A stretch of 64,000 bases of DNA from Thiopseudomonas alkaliphila (lineage in GTDB: Bacteria > Pseudomonadota > Gammaproteobacteria > Pseudomonadales > Pseudomonadaceae): assembly GCF_001267175.1 (NCBI RefSeq), contig NZ_CP012358.1, positions 310,001 to 374,000 on the forward strand, given 5' to 3'. Of the stretch, positions 1-10,424 are shown piece by piece. The position numbers were made by a program, and so were the translations under genes. The notes beneath the pieces are model-generated. The model had not been told where the DNA came from. It did no database searches and saw only the letters and a list, made by a program, of their open reading frames with translations. The number at the start of each line of letters is the position of its first letter. Within the stretch, counting starts at the first letter, position 1.

Positions 1-119
1 GCATGGAGCTGTTAAAGCAGGTTGAAAATGACCTTGCAGACTACGGCACCGTTGAACAGTTCCCGAAGATGGAAGGACGTCAACTCATCATGGTCATCGC
101 CCCGAAAAAGAAAAAGTAA
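1..119 (+). CDS. infC: Translation initiation factor IF-3, 3' end only
   Basis: Only the last 38 codons are present, truncated by the window edge. The tail ends in a run of lysines (PKKKK) after RQLIMVIAP, which is the usual end of the IF-3 C-terminal domain. That domain binds the 30S subunit and checks initiator tRNA pairing. The gene is followed by rpmI and rplT, the standard infC-rpmI-rplT operon, which supports the call. The start codon is outside the window. Confidence 0.93.
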   Translation, partial: MELLKQVENDLADYGTVEQFPKMEGRQLIMVIAPKKKK

Positions 120-181
120 CCCCCTAGGGCACTGGCAGGCCTTAAGGTTATGCGTAATCACTGAATGCGGAGTATTCAAAC

Positions 182-376
182 ATGCCAAAGATGAAAACAA
201 AGAGCGGTGCTAAAAAACGTTTCAAGGCTACCGCCAACGGCTTCAAGCACAAGCACGCTTTCAAGAGTCACATCTTGACTAAAATGACTACTAAACGTAA
301 GCGTCAGTTACGCGGTACATCCTTGATGCACCCGTCTGAAGTTCAACGTGTAGAGCGCATGTTGCGCGTTCGTTAA
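182..376 (+). CDS. rpmI: 50S ribosomal protein L35
   Basis: 64 residues, the normal length for bL35, beginning [14 protein letters not shown] and very rich in Lys/Arg, as expected for an rRNA-binding protein of the large subunit. The ATG follows a GGAG motif about 10 bases upstream. It lies 62 bases after infC and 31 bases before rplT in the conserved infC-rpmI-rplT operon. In other bacteria this operon is autoregulated by L20; no attempt was made to fold that element here. Confidence 0.98.
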   Translation: MPKMKTKSGAKKRFKATANGFKHKHAFKSHILTKMTTKRKRQLRGTSLMHPSEVQRVERMLRVR

Positions 377-407
377 TTTAAGTCTAGATAAATAAAGGTA
401 ATAGTTT

Positions 408-764
408 ATGGCTCGTGTAAAACGTGGCGTTCAGGCTCGTCGCCGTCACAAGAAAATTCTGAAACTTGCTAAAGGTTACTACGGTGCACGCTCACGCGTA
501 TTCCGCGTTGCCAAGCAAGCGGTAATCAAAGCAGGTCAATACGCCTACCGCGACCGCCGTCAGAAAAAACGTCAGTTCCGTGCATTATGGATTGCTCGTA
601 TTAACGCCGGTGCGCGTGTAAATGGTCTGTCTTACAGCCGTTTCATTGCTGGCCTGAAAAAAGCATCCATCGAGATCGACCGTAAGGTACTCGCGGATCT
701 AGCGGTAAATGAAAAAGCGGCGTTTGCTGCCATCGTTGAGAAAGCTAAAGCTGCTCTAGCTTAA
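408..764 (+). CDS. rplT: 50S ribosomal protein L20
   Basis: 118 residues, full length for bL20, with the basic N-terminal extension ([19 protein letters not shown]) that threads into 23S rRNA and the globular C-terminal half that is the RNA-binding autoregulatory part in E. coli. The start is preceded by AAAGGTAATAG. It is the last gene of the infC-rpmI-rplT block; a strong hairpin terminator follows 28 bases after the stop. Confidence 0.98.
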   Translation: MARVKRGVQARRRHKKILKLAKGYYGARSRVFRVAKQAVIKAGQYAYRDRRQKKRQFRALWIARINAGARVNGLSYSRFIAGLKKASIEIDRKVLADLAVNEKAAFAAIVEKAKAALA

Positions 765-791
765 TTTCGAACGTTGCAACAAGCGTTAAAA

Positions 792-825
792 AAATAAGGG
801 AAGGGCTCAGGCTCTTCCCTTATTT
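792..825 (+). terminator. Rho-independent terminator after rplT
   Basis: A perfect 12-bp inverted repeat (AAATAAGGGAAG with CTTCCCTTATTT, 10-base loop) lies just after rplT. The A/T-rich outer stem supplies a U-rich 3' side. It separates the ribosomal protein genes from pheST. Confidence 0.8.
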
Positions 826-865
826 CGTATATAATCAAACACTTATCTTAATCAGTTAATGTCAG

Positions 866-930
866 AGCGTCTTGCAAAAGTGCGACTGCCAAAGCAAGCG
901 GTCTTTTAGCAGGCAGTTTTGCAAGACACT
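866..930 (+). promoter_or_regulatory. Long hairpin in the pheS leader
   Basis: Bases 866-879 pair with 917-930 (AGCGTCTTGCAAAA with TTTTGCAAGACACT, one G-U pair). Inner segments ACTGCC (885-890) and GGCAGT (912-917) can extend the stem across a small bulge. The 3' arm ends three bases before the GGAGG that serves pheS. A TATAAT box at 830-835 could place the leader's start just upstream. In E. coli pheST is controlled by attenuation with a leader peptide; no Phe-rich leader peptide is evident here, so a different RNA-level control is possible. The pairing is seen; its function is inferred. Confidence 0.5.
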
Positions 931-942
931 TTGGAGGTTTAA

Positions 943-1959
<1,017 letters not shown>

Positions 1960-1989
1960 GTTTTAGATCATTCTTAGGAGCAGAACAGT

Positions 1990-4371
1990 ATGAAATTCAG
2001 TGAAAGTTGGTTACGCAGTCTAGTTAATCCAGCCGTTTCTCGTGATGAGTTGGTGGCGCGCCTATCGATGGCGGGCCTTGAAGTTGACGCAGTCGAGCCG
2101 GTGGCTGGAGCGTTTTCTGGTGTGGTCGTAGGGGAAATTATGGCTGCTGAGCAGCACCCGGATGCCGATAAGTTACGGGTTTGCCAGGTGTCTGATGGTC
2201 AAGAAACATTTCAGGTGGTCTGTGGTGCGCCCAATGCCCGGGTAGGGATTAAAATTCCTTTTGCAAAAATTGGCGCAGTATTACCAGGCGACTTTAAAAT
2301 CAAAAAAGCTAAGCTGCGTGGCGTTGAGTCGTTTGGCATGTTGTGCTCAGCCAGTGAGTTGCAAATTAGCGAAGAAAATGACGGCATTTACGAGCTTGAT
2401 TTAACATTGCCTACGGGGCAGTGTTTGCGTGAGGCGTTAAACTTAGATGACGCCATGATTGAAGTGGATTTAACCCCTAACCGTGGTGACTGTCTGTCTT
2501 TAACCGGTTTAGCACGTGAAGTGTCGGCGCTGTATGGCGTACCGGCCAATTTACCAAGTGCCAGTGCTGTTAACGCAACACATCAAGACACGTTACCGGT
2601 TGAGGTGTTAGCTACTGAAGCCTGTCCACGTTATCTAGGACGCGTGATTAAGAATGTCGATTTAACTCAGCCATCTCCTGAGTGGTTAGTTGAGCGCTTG
2701 CGTCGCAGCGATGTGCGCAGTATTGATCCGGCAGTTGATGTTACTAACTATGTCATGCTGGAAATGGGGCAGCCATTACACGCCTTTGACTTAGCTAAAA
2801 TCCAAGGCGGTATTCAGGTTCGCTACGCTAACGAAGCAGAAAAAATTACCTTGCTCGATGGTCAAGAAGTTACGCTTAATGCGCAAACGTTAGTCATTGC
2901 CGATCATCAGCAGGCACTAGCGATTGCCGGTGTGATGGGCGGTGAAGAGAGCGGAGTACAGGTTGAGACAACGCGTGATCTATTCTTAGAAAGTGCTTTT
3001 TTTGATCAAATTAAGATTGCTGGGAAAGCCCGCTCCTACGGACTTCATACCGATGCTTCACATCGCTATGAGCGTGGGGTTGATTTCAATTTACCGCGTC
3101 AAGCGCTGGAGCGCGCGACGGAATTACTGCTAGCAATTGTCGGTGGTGAGGCAGGTCCTATCACTGAAGCGCTTGCAGCTGAACAGTTACCTAAGCGTGA
3201 GCCAATTACCTTACGTGCCGAACGTATTGCGCAAATGTTTGAGCTAGAGTTAGCTGACGCCAAGATAGAGCGTTTGCTCACAGCGTTAGGTTTAACTTTA
3301 ACTGCGCAAGCACCAGGCGTGTGGCAGGTAGAAGTGCCAAGTCACCGTTTTGATTTAACGATTGAGGCGGATCTAATCGAGGAAGTCGGTCGCTTATACG
3401 GTTATGACCGTTTACCGGTGAACTATCCGCAAGCACGTTTAGCGCCACAGCCGCAGCCAGAAGATCAAATGAGCCTGCCGGTGTTGCGCCGCTTATTGGT
3501 AGCTCGCGGTTATCAAGAGGCCATTACTTACAGCTTTATTGATCCTAAAGTATTTGCGCTCTTTCATCCCGATGAGCCTGCATTAGAATTGGCTAACCCA
3601 ATTTCCAGCGATTTGTCGTCAATGCGTGCCTCGTTACTTCCGGGTTTATTGAAAGCGGTTGGACATAACTTAAATCGTCAGCAAAACCGTGTGCGCTTAT
3701 TTGAAAGTGGCTTGCGTTTTGTTGGTCAGCTAGACAGCTTAAAACAAGAGCGTATGTTAGCGGGTGTGATTACCGGATTACGCTTACCAGAAGCTTGGGC
3801 GCATAACCGTGAGGTGGTGGATTTTTATGACCTTAAAGCTGATGTGGAAGCTATTTTAGGTTCAGCGGGGGCTTTGGATCAGTTTAACTTCGTTCCTTGT
3901 CAACAACACGGCTTCCATCCGGGGCAATGCGCGCGGGTAGAGCGTGCTGGACAGGTCGTAGGCTACATGGGAGCTCTGCATCCAAGCCTAGCCAAAGCGC
4001 TGGATTTAGATCAGCCGGTATTTATGTTTGAGTTGTTGTTAGAAGGAATTCAGCAAGGCCGATTACCTGCGTTTCAGGAATTATCACGCTTTCCTGAAGT
4101 ACGCCGAGATCTGGCGTTAGTGGTGGCAGCTGAAGTGCCTGCGGCCGAAATCGAGCAAGCCATTCGCAGCGCTGCCGGTGAGTGGCTCACCCAGTTACGC
4201 TTATTTGATGTCTACCAAGGTAAAGGAATTGAGCCTGACAGCAAAAGCTTGGCGCTTGGCTTGACCTGGCAGCATCCATCCCGCACTCTAACTGACGAGG
4301 AAGTCAGTAATTCCACCGATAGTGTCTTGGCGTTACTGGCGGATAAGTTCAAGGCTTCATTAAGGAAGTAA
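1990..4371 (+). CDS. pheT: Phenylalanine--tRNA ligase beta subunit
   Basis: 793 residues, the normal size for PheT. Visible parts are the N-terminal tRNA-binding OB fold (about 40-150, with the conserved [10 protein letters not shown] stretch), the B3/B4 editing domain, B5, the catalytic-like core, and the C-terminal ferredoxin-fold anticodon-binding domain ([12 protein letters not shown] near 697). AGGAG lies 9-13 bases before the ATG. It partners PheS and contains the editing site that hydrolyses Tyr-tRNA-Phe. ihfA starts 6 bases after the stop, as in E. coli and Pseudomonas. Confidence 0.98.
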   Translation: MKFSESWLRSLVNPAVSRDELVARLSMAGLEVDAVEPVAGAFSGVVVGEIMAAEQHPDADKLRVCQVSDGQETFQVVCGAPNARVGIKIPFAKIGAVLPGDFKIKKAKLRGVESFGMLCSASELQISEENDGIYELDLTLPTGQCLREALNLDDAMIEVDLTPNRGDCLSLTGLAREVSALYGVPANLPSASAVNATHQDTLPVEVLATEACPRYLGRVIKNVDLTQPSPEWLVERLRRSDVRSIDPAVDVTNYVMLEMGQPLHAFDLAKIQGGIQVRYANEAEKITLLDGQEVTLNAQTLVIADHQQALAIAGVMGGEESGVQVETTRDLFLESAFFDQIKIAGKARSYGLHTDASHRYERGVDFNLPRQALERATELLLAIVGGEAGPITEALAAEQLPKREPITLRAERIAQMFELELADAKIERLLTALGLTLTAQAPGVWQVEVPSHRFDLTIEADLIEEVGRLYGYDRLPVNYPQARLAPQPQPEDQMSLPVLRRLLVARGYQEAITYSFIDPKVFALFHPDEPALELANPISSDLSSMRASLLPGLLKAVGHNLNRQQNRVRLFESGLRFVGQLDSLKQERMLAGVITGLRLPEAWAHNREVVDFYDLKADVEAILGSAGALDQFNFVPCQQHGFHPGQCARVERAGQVVGYMGALHPSLAKALDLDQPVFMFELLLEGIQQGRLPAFQELSRFPEVRRDLALVVAAEVPAAEIEQAIRSAAGEWLTQLRLFDVYQGKGIEPDSKSLALGLTWQHPSRTLTDEEVSNSTDSVLALLADKFKASLRK

Positions 4372-4376
4372 AAGTA

Positions 4377-4685
4377 ATGAGTGCATTAACTAAAGCAGAA
4401 ATGGCCGAGTTTCTTCACCTAGAACTTGGCCTGAGTAAAAAAGATGCAAAAAATCTAGTGGATAGTTTTTTTGAGGAAATACGCCTTGCTTTAGAAAATA
4501 ATGAACCGGTCAAATTGTCAGGTTTTGGAAATTTTGAATTGCGTGATAAGCGCGAGCGACCTGGACGTAATCCTAAGACGGGCGAAGAAGTTGAAATTTC
4601 TGCCCGTCGAGTGGTGACCTTTAAGCCGGGTCAAAAATTACGTGATCGAGTCGATGATTATGCTAGAGAGCTCAGTGAGCACTGA
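4377..4685 (+). CDS. ihfA: Integration host factor subunit alpha
   Basis: 102 residues of the HU/IHF family. The signature [20 protein letters not shown] with the intercalating proline is near residues 62-82, and LSGFGNFE is typical of IHF-alpha. With IhfB it forms a heterodimer that bends DNA sharply at specific sites and helps phage recombination, transcription and replication. The position directly after pheT is the classic one. The 3' end overlaps the following MerR-type gene by 26 bases. Confidence 0.97.
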   Translation: MSALTKAEMAEFLHLELGLSKKDAKNLVDSFFEEIRLALENNEPVKLSGFGNFELRDKRERPGRNPKTGEEVEISARRVVTFKPGQKLRDRVDDYARELSEH

Positions 4686-5082
4686 ACAAACGACTGGGTT
4701 AAGCATTCCCGATAAACGCTATTTTACGATTGCCCAAGTTAGTCAGCTGACCGGGGTTGAGCCCCATATCTTGCGGCAATGGGAGCAAGCTTTTGCTGAG
4801 TTATTGCCAGTCAAACGTCGGGGAAAACGTCGGTACTATATTCGGCAGAATATTTTTATTGTGCAGCAGATTAGTCAGTTACTTAACAATCAAGGCTTAA
4901 CGATTGCTGAGGCTAAACGCTTTTTATTGCACGGTGAAACATCAGTGTTAGCTAATGCCGCGGATGATCTGGCAGCGCCGGCAGCTGTGCCTAAACTAGA
5001 GCAGCAAGTACTGGCTGAAATTCGTCAAGAGCTTAGCGAGCTCTTAGTGTTACTGCAGCAACCTTTAACGGATAACTCGTGA
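4660..5082 (+). CDS. MerR-family transcriptional regulator
   Basis: 140 residues from the ATG at 4660 (reading MLESSVS); an in-frame ATG at 4642 is possible but lies deeper inside ihfA. The N-terminal winged helix is clear: [20 protein letters not shown], then WEQAF and RRGKRRYY, matching the small MerR protein found after ihfA in Pseudomonas. The C-terminal ~50 residues are weakly conserved and show no metal-binding cysteines, so the signal it senses is unknown. Its TGA overlaps the ATG of tusD. Confidence 0.85.
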   Translation: MLESSVSTEQTTGLSIPDKRYFTIAQVSQLTGVEPHILRQWEQAFAELLPVKRRGKRRYYIRQNIFIVQQISQLLNNQGLTIAEAKRFLLHGETSVLANAADDLAAPAAVPKLEQQVLAEIRQELSELLVLLQQPLTDNS

Positions 5083-5474
5083 TGAAATTTACCCTGATGG
5101 TGACCGGTTCTGCCCAGTCTGCAGGCTCACGCCGCGCCCTTAAGTTTGCTCAAGCCTTACTTGAGGCAGGTTATGAACTGACGCGTGTGTTTTTTTATCA
5201 GCAAGGGGTAACCAATGCCTCGTTGCAGTTAGTCATAGCACAAGACGAAGCCAATACCGCCGCGCAGTGGCAAGCGCTGGTACAGCAATATCAACTCGAT
5301 GCAGTGGTGTGTATTGCTGCTGGGTTGCGGCGTGGTGTACTGGATCAAGCGGAAGCACAGCGCTATCAGATCATGAGTCATAATTTAGCGCCAGGCTTTG
5401 AGTTATCAGGCCTTGGACAGCTGCATGAAGCTCTGCAAAGCAGTGATCGCTTATTAAGTTTTGGAGAGTATTGA
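5082..5474 (+). CDS. tusD: Sulfurtransferase TusD (DsrE family)
   Basis: 130 residues from the ATG inside the TGATG overlap with the MerR gene (translational coupling). The DsrE/TusD fold starts [16 protein letters not shown] and carries the expected active cysteine in the VVCIAAGLRRGV motif near residue 77. E. coli TusD accepts persulfide from TusA at the equivalent Cys78. It forms the TusBCD hexamer in the relay that makes the 2-thio group of mnm5s2U34 in tRNA. The next genes are tusC, tusB and tusE. Confidence 0.93.
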   Translation: MKFTLMVTGSAQSAGSRRALKFAQALLEAGYELTRVFFYQQGVTNASLQLVIAQDEANTAAQWQALVQQYQLDAVVCIAAGLRRGVLDQAEAQRYQIMSHNLAPGFELSGLGQLHEALQSSDRLLSFGEY

Positions 5475-5475
5475 A

Positions 5476-5835
5476 GTGCAGAAAAAACTATTACTGATAG
5501 CCAAATCTGCGCCTTGGTCGAGTTTAAATGCCCGAGAACTACTCGATATTGCTTTATCTGGCGGTGCCTTTGAATTACCGATTAGCCTGTTATTTATGGG
5601 GGATGGGGTACTGCAACCCTTAGCCCAGCAACAGCCAACAGTACTTGAGCAAAAAAATCTATCAGCTAATTTGCAAGCCTTACCTTTATTTGAGATTGAT
5701 GCTGTGTATGTGTCTGCTGACTGTTTAGCTAAGCGTGGGCAGCTAGAGACAGAGCGGGTGATTGCGGCAACTGTGGTAGATACTCAGCAAATCAGTCAAT
5801 TATTGGCTAACCATGATCAGGTGATAGTGCTATGA
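5476..5835 (+). CDS. tusC: Sulfurtransferase complex subunit TusC (DsrF family)
   Basis: About 119 residues from the GTG at 5476, chosen because GGAG lies 9 bases upstream and the protein then begins with the family's first beta strand (QKKLLLIAKSAPW). A TTG at 5461 would add five residues. The pattern LLFMGDGVLQPL matches the DsrF/TusC family. It has no catalytic cysteine role in the E. coli complex, where it is structural between TusB and TusD. Its stop overlaps the tusB start (ATGA). Confidence 0.9.
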   Translation: MQKKLLLIAKSAPWSSLNARELLDIALSGGAFELPISLLFMGDGVLQPLAQQQPTVLEQKNLSANLQALPLFEIDAVYVSADCLAKRGQLETERVIAATVVDTQQISQLLANHDQVIVL

Positions 5836-6134
5836 ATCAGAATTTGCCAGCAACCTTACATGTGGTGGCTACTTCACCTTATAGTCAGCAAGAGTTAGCC
5901 CTGTGTTTGATGGCTTATGCCGTAACTGATCAGCTGTTGTTAGTGGGGGATGCGGTCTACGGCCTAGTGCAGCTAAGTGGGGCTTTAAGCCAAATTGCAC
6001 ACGCCGGTCAACTCTATGTATTGGAAGAAGATTTGCAGGCGCGCAATATCCATTTGCCGGCCGGAGTGAATGCCATTAACTATGCAGGCTTTGTGGAGTT
6101 AAGTACTCAGGCGCAGCGAGTCTGCACATGGTGA
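5832..6134 (+). CDS. tusB: Sulfurtransferase complex subunit TusB (DsrH family)
   Basis: 100 residues, usual for TusB/DsrH, beginning MNQNLPATLHVVATSPY and containing the typical LLVGDAVYGLV stretch. Third gene of the overlapping tusDCBE series: its ATGA overlaps the end of tusC, and its own end overlaps the start of tusE by 7 bases. It is a structural member of the TusBCD hexamer in the tRNA 2-thiouridine pathway. Confidence 0.92.
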   Translation: MNQNLPATLHVVATSPYSQQELALCLMAYAVTDQLLLVGDAVYGLVQLSGALSQIAHAGQLYVLEEDLQARNIHLPAGVNAINYAGFVELSTQAQRVCTW

Positions 6135-6469
6135 GTGCAACACTCACTGTCGCTGGACGGGTGATTGCTTTGGACCAAGACTTGTATCTAGCTAATCTTG
6201 ACGATTGGTCGCCCGAGGTGGCTGAGCACTTGGCCGCGTTAGAAGGTATTCAGTTACAAGCGGCTCATTGGGAAATCATCCAAGCGGTACAGCAGTTTTA
6301 TCAGACTTTTGATTTGTCTCCTGCTAATCGTGCCTTAGTGAAGTATATTGCGCAGCAATTAGGTAAAGAAAAAGGCAATAGCTTATATTTAAATAGCTTA
6401 TTTAATGGGCAGCCAGCCAAAATAGTATCGCGTTTAGCTGGCTTGCCTAAGCCTGCCAACTGTTTTTAA
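6128..6469 (+). CDS. tusE: Sulfur carrier TusE (DsrC/TusE family)
   Basis: 113 residues. The C-terminal arm IVSRLAGLPKPANCF ends with the conserved penultimate cysteine of the family, which accepts sulfur from TusD and passes it to MnmA. The second cysteine, ten residues upstream in true DsrC of sulfur oxidisers and reducers, is absent. The protein is therefore a TusE for tRNA thiolation rather than a dissimilatory DsrC. Last gene of the tusDCBE operon, translationally coupled to tusB. Confidence 0.94.
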   Translation: MVSATLTVAGRVIALDQDLYLANLDDWSPEVAEHLAALEGIQLQAAHWEIIQAVQQFYQTFDLSPANRALVKYIAQQLGKEKGNSLYLNSLFNGQPAKIVSRLAGLPKPANCF

Positions 6470-6520
6470 GTGCATTAGCGGTGCGGAGGCTAAGCTAAGA
6501 GCACGAGATAGGAGCGAGTG

Positions 6521-7882
6521 ATGTCGTTTGATTTTGATCTATTTGTGATTGGTGCAGGTTCAGGTGGCGTACGTGCTGCCCGTTTTGCCGCAGGTTTTGG
6601 GGCTAAGGTTGCCGTGGCTGAAAGCCGTTACCTAGGGGGAACCTGTGTTAACGTTGGTTGCGTGCCCAAAAAGTTGATGGTGTATGCCGCACAAATGCCA
6701 GAAGAGCAGGCACTAGCGGCAAGTTTTGGTTGGCAAGCTGGGGTGAGTGAGTTTTCTTGGCCGACCCTGATTGAAAATAAAAACCGAGAAATTGAGCGGC
6801 TCAATGGGATTTATCGCAATTTGCTGGTGAACTCTGGCGTTGAACTCATTGAAGGTCATGCAGCAATCAGTGGACCCAATGCGGTTACAGTCAATGGTAC
6901 AACCTACACCGCTGAACATATTTTAATTGCCGTAGGTGGCTGGCCTTTTGTGCCTGAGTTTCCAGGGAATGAGTACGTGATCAGCTCAAACGAGGTGTTC
7001 TACCTGCCCGAACAGCCTAAGCGGGTACTAGTGGTTGGCGGCGGTTATATTGCGGTTGAGTTTGCCTCGGTATTTCACGGGGTTGGCAGCGACACAACGT
7101 TAGTCTATCGAGGCGAGCAGTTTTTACGGGGCTTTGATCAGGATGTACGTAATCATCTTGAGCATACCTTGGGTGAAAAAGGGCTAACACTGAAATTTAA
7201 TACGGACATTCAAGAAATTACTAAGCAAACTGACGGTAGTTTATTAGTGACCTTTAATGATGGCAGTCAAAGCGAAACAGACTGCGTGTTTTACGCGACC
7301 GGCCGCCGCCCGATGCTGGATAATCTAGGGATTGAGCAGCTAGGTATTAAGCTGACGGATAAGGGCTATATTGAGGTTGATGAATATTATCAAACCTCAG
7401 TGCCTAGTATCTTAGCAATTGGTGATGTGATTGGCCGAGTGCAATTAACTCCAGTGGCTTTAGCTGAAGGGATGGCAGTAGCCCGGCGTTTATTTAAGCC
7501 TGAGCTTTATAAAGCAGTTGATTATCAGCTGATTCCTACTGCGGTATTTAGTCTGCCCAATATCGCCACGGTCGGCCTAACCGAGGAGCAGGCCAGGGCG
7601 CAAGGCTTGGATCTGGCTATTTATGAAAGTAAGTTTAGACCTATGAAGGCTAGCTTATCGGACAGCCAAGAGCGTATTTTAATGAAACTGATTGTCGATC
7701 GTGCCACAGATAAAGTACTGGGGTGCCATATGGTAGGGCCGGATGCTGGTGAACTGATTCAAGGCATTGCGATTGCGCTAAAAGCTGGTGCTACTAAGCA
7801 GGTGTTTGATGACACCATTGGTATTCACCCTAGTGCGGCCGAAGAATTTGTGACCATGCGCACTGAGAAGTCACCGAGTTAA
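6521..7882 (+). CDS. gorA: Glutathione-disulfide reductase
   Basis: 453 residues from the ATG at 6521 (GGAG 6 bases upstream; a GTG at 6518 is less likely). FAD-binding [10 protein letters not shown] is near residue 11, the redox disulfide lies in [13 protein letters not shown] (about 40-52), NADPH-binding [10 protein letters not shown] is near 175, GDV near 302, and the C-terminal dimer-interface HPSAAEEF contains the catalytic His-Glu pair. It reduces GSSG with NADPH in the cytoplasm. A bidirectional terminator follows. The 48-base gap suggests at most loose coupling to tusE. Confidence 0.96.
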   Translation: MSFDFDLFVIGAGSGGVRAARFAAGFGAKVAVAESRYLGGTCVNVGCVPKKLMVYAAQMPEEQALAASFGWQAGVSEFSWPTLIENKNREIERLNGIYRNLLVNSGVELIEGHAAISGPNAVTVNGTTYTAEHILIAVGGWPFVPEFPGNEYVISSNEVFYLPEQPKRVLVVGGGYIAVEFASVFHGVGSDTTLVYRGEQFLRGFDQDVRNHLEHTLGEKGLTLKFNTDIQEITKQTDGSLLVTFNDGSQSETDCVFYATGRRPMLDNLGIEQLGIKLTDKGYIEVDEYYQTSVPSILAIGDVIGRVQLTPVALAEGMAVARRLFKPELYKAVDYQLIPTAVFSLPNIATVGLTEEQARAQGLDLAIYESKFRPMKASLSDSQERILMKLIVDRATDKVLGCHMVGPDAGELIQGIAIALKAGATKQVFDDTIGIHPSAAEEFVTMRTEKSPS

Positions 7883-7900
7883 TGTAGGCTTCATTAATAT

Positions 7901-7931
7901 AAAAATGCCGTCATTGACTGACGGCATTTTT
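7901..7931. terminator. Bidirectional terminator between gorA and the PfpI-like gene
   Basis: Perfect 13-bp inverted repeat AAAAATGCCGTCA / TGACGGCATTTTT with a 5-base loop, A-rich on one side and T-rich on the other. It lies between the two convergent genes and can stop both transcripts. Confidence 0.9.
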
Positions 7932-7950
7932 GTTTGCTGCACATTTTAAG

Positions 7951-8532
7951 TTAGAGGGTAATTTTAGTACCCAGTAACATTAAAAAGCCGGCTAACCAGG
8001 TAGGGTGGGCAGGCCAAGCTGGTGCGGTAACCAAGTTGCCTTCTAAGTGAGCATGGCTTGCATCAAGCTCGACGTACTCGCCACCTGCTAGCAATACATC
8101 GGGCTTACAAGCTGGGTAAGCGCTGCACTCACGGCCTTCTAATACACCGGCGGCAGCAAGCAGTTGTGGTCCATGACACACAGCGGCAATAGGCTTTTTC
8201 TTGCTGCCAAAGTGCTCAACGATAGTAAGCACTTGCTCATTTAAGCGTAGGTACTCTGGTGAGCGGCCGCCAGGAACGATCAGTGCATCATAGTCTTCTG
8301 CTTTAACATCAGCGAAATCGAAGTTAAGAATAAAGTTATGGCCCGGTTTTTCACTGTAGGTCTGGTCACCTTCAAAGTCGTGAATAGCGGTGCGCACAAA
8401 GTCGCCAGCTTTTTTTTCAGGGCATACTGCATGCACGGTATGACCAACCATTTGCAATGCCTGAAAAGGGACCATAACCTCGTAATCTTCGACGTAATCA
8501 CCTACGAGCATTAAAATTTTCTTTGCTGCCAT
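7951..8532 (-). CDS. DJ-1/PfpI family protein
   Basis: 193 residues of the class I glutamine amidotransferase-like fold. The nucleophile elbow is [10 protein letters not shown] with Cys119-His120, and the upstream acidic residue is in [11 protein letters not shown] (about 8-18), the pattern of PfpI/YhbO/DJ-1 proteins. These are stress proteins reported as chaperones, glyoxalases or deglycases; which activity applies here cannot be read from sequence. Stands alone on the minus strand, facing gorA, with a terminator between them. Confidence 0.88.
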   Translation of the reverse strand: MAAKKILMLVGDYVEDYEVMVPFQALQMVGHTVHAVCPEKKAGDFVRTAIHDFEGDQTYSEKPGHNFILNFDFADVKAEDYDALIVPGGRSPEYLRLNEQVLTIVEHFGSKKKPIAAVCHGPQLLAAAGVLEGRECSAYPACKPDVLLAGGEYVELDASHAHLEGNLVTAPAWPAHPTWLAGFLMLLGTKITL

Positions 8533-8639
8533 GATAAATTTCCTTTAAGTAAATGAACCGTAACACTTAGGCATAGTACGCTAAGAATATGGCAGTTAGG
8601 TTAAAAAGTAAGAAAAATGCATTATTTTACAAACAATGG

Positions 8640-8668
8640 TTGACAACCATATTTAAACTAAGCATAAT
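8640..8668 (+). promoter_or_regulatory. Sigma-70 promoter of the tRNA-Met gene
   Basis: TTGACA at 8640-8645 and CATAAT at 8663-8668 are separated by 17 bases. That predicts a start about 12 bases before the tRNA. Confidence 0.85.
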
Positions 8669-8686
8669 GCGCGCCATCGAAACGAA

Positions 8687-8763
8687 GGCTACATAGCTCA
8701 GTTGGTTAGAGCGCAGCATTCATAATGCTGATGTCCCAGGTTCAAGTCCCGGTGTAGCCACCA
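8687..8763 (+). tRNA. tRNA-Met (CAT), elongator
   Basis: 77 bases including an encoded CCA. The acceptor stem pairs GGCTACA with TGTAGCC. The D arm has AGCTCAGTTGGTTAGAGC, the anticodon stem-loop reads AGCATTCATAATGCT with CAT, and the T arm loop is TTCAAGT. The acceptor pairs fully at position 1-72, unlike initiator tRNA, so this is the elongator. It has its own consensus promoter and a terminator about 40 bases downstream. Confidence 0.96.
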
Positions 8764-8799
8764 TCTTCAGTTTGATTGAATCATCAGTCAAACAACATT

Positions 8800-8826
8800 A
8801 AGCCCCTTAATTGGGGCTTTTTTGTT
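8800..8826 (+). terminator. Terminator of the tRNA-Met transcript
   Basis: AAGCCCC - TTAATT - GGGGCTT followed by a run of T, 37 bases after the tRNA. Confidence 0.88.
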
Positions 8827-9082
8827 TTTAAAATTTATCTTGCATCTTTATTTATAGGCTTTTAGCTAACGCTACTGGTTTCTGTGCTGCTAATTAATTG
8901 TTGAATTAGCCCGTCATGTCGCATCTCGCTGTAGTGGGTTAAGTAAGAGCCAAACTAATAAATTTAAAACGAAATGAAAATGCTTTCGTTTATATTTAAG
9001 TTGTTGATTTATAAAGAATAATATGTTTTTTGTGGTGATTTAATCTATAGTCTTAAGTGAAATTAGTTAATGAGATAATGCC

Positions 9083-10387
9083 GTGAAAAAGAGCATAAGT
9101 CTGATTGTAGTGATATGTGTAGGGCTATTTGTATGGTCGCTCACAGGGCTAGAAGTCAATAACAGTATTTGGTTTTGGCGTAAGCAGCTTATTTACTTAA
9201 GTGGTTTTATTGCTTTTGTGCTGATGAGCTTGGTCATGCTGCTGGCGATTCGGCCGCGTTGGCTAGAGGCCCGTTTTAATGGTTTAGATAAACTGTATCG
9301 CTTGCATAAATGGGCGGGTATTTGGGCGATTGTTTTTTCTTTGCTGCACTATGGGTTAAAACTGAGTAAGCCCTTACTAAAGCTAGTGTTTGCAGCTGAA
9401 GTGAAGACAGGAGTAGGGGCAAAAGCGGTGGCGTGGTTCGATGGTTACCGCAGTATTGCTAAAGACCTTGGCGAGTGGACGGCCTGGTTCTTAGCCGGCA
9501 TGCTAGTCATTACCTTGTGGCAGCGCTTTCCTTACCATGTGTGGCGGTATGCGCATAAACTGATGGCAGCGGCGTATTTAATTTTGCTGTTTCATGCGGT
9601 GGTACTGATGCCAGCCCATTGGTGGTCGATGCCGACGAGTTGGTTAATTGTAATGGTAGGAGTTATCGGCGCTTACTGCGCGGTTGTTTCTCTATTAGGT
9701 AAAATTGGCACAGCTCAGCAATACACTGGCCAAATTCAGCAGTTGCGTCAGCTGCCGAGCCAGGTATTAGAAGTAGCATGCGCTTTGCCTCAAAGCTGGC
9801 AATATCAGCCAGGGCAGTTTGCTTTTGTTAAGTTTGCGGCACTGCCTGAAGCTCATCCCTTTACGCTGAGTAATGCTGCAACCACAGCGGGTGTAGCACG
9901 CTTTTCAATCAAAGTGTTAGGGGATTACAGCGCCCGTTTGTCGGCCCTGCTCAAGGTCGGGCAGAAGGTGCAAGTAGAAGGACCTTATGGTTGTTTTACT
10001 CCGCGTCTTGGTGATGAGCAGCCGCAATTATGGGTAGCCGGTGGAATTGGGATTACACCTTTTGTTGCCTGGTTAGAAGCCTTGCAAGCGCAACCTGAAA
10101 CAGCGCCACAAGCAACCCTATATTATTGTGTGGCTTGCCGTGAGCAGGCTCCTTATCTGGAGCATTTAGAACACTTGGCGAGTCAGCTGCCAAGCATTCA
10201 GTTACGGGTGCATACCAGTAATACTCAAGGCCGGTTAACTGCAGACACTATCTTGCAGGGTAGTGCACTGGATACACCGATTTGGTTCTGTGGCCCAGAG
10301 CCTTTTGCGCGCTCGATCCAGCAAGAAATGCAGCGCCAAGGCCGCAGTCTTGACTGCTTACACTTAGAGTATTTTAAAATGCGTTAA
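9083..10387 (+). CDS. Ferric-reductase-like transmembrane flavoprotein
   Basis: 434 residues. The first ~215 hold six hydrophobic segments with histidines spaced as in the ferric reductase/NADPH oxidase transmembrane domain (LHKWAG, SLLHYG, AHKLMAA, LLFHAVV), suitable for two b hemes. The second half is a ferredoxin-reductase module: FAD-binding HPFTLSNA (about 272), then GDYSARL and GPYG, NAD(P)-binding GGIGITPFV (about 332), and the C-terminal CGPEPF and EYF. It probably moves electrons from NAD(P)H across the inner membrane; substrate unknown. No linked iron-uptake gene or clear Fur box was seen. Confidence 0.85.
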   Translation: MKKSISLIVVICVGLFVWSLTGLEVNNSIWFWRKQLIYLSGFIAFVLMSLVMLLAIRPRWLEARFNGLDKLYRLHKWAGIWAIVFSLLHYGLKLSKPLLKLVFAAEVKTGVGAKAVAWFDGYRSIAKDLGEWTAWFLAGMLVITLWQRFPYHVWRYAHKLMAAAYLILLFHAVVLMPAHWWSMPTSWLIVMVGVIGAYCAVVSLLGKIGTAQQYTGQIQQLRQLPSQVLEVACALPQSWQYQPGQFAFVKFAALPEAHPFTLSNAATTAGVARFSIKVLGDYSARLSALLKVGQKVQVEGPYGCFTPRLGDEQPQLWVAGGIGITPFVAWLEALQAQPETAPQATLYYCVACREQAPYLEHLEHLASQLPSIQLRVHTSNTQGRLTADTILQGSALDTPIWFCGPEPFARSIQQEMQRQGRSLDCLHLEYFKMR

Positions 10388-10424
10388 GCAAATGGCCACG
10401 CCCAGTACGGGCGTGACTAGGCGG

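Noticed and set aside
6128..6469. DsrC of dissimilatory sulfur metabolism
   Set aside because: Only the penultimate cysteine is present; the second one of true DsrC is missing and no dsrAB is near.
8950..9075. Fur box upstream of the ferric-reductase-like gene
   Set aside because: GAAATGAAAATGCTTTCGTTT is A/T-rich with a weak dyad, but matches to a Fur consensus are too few.
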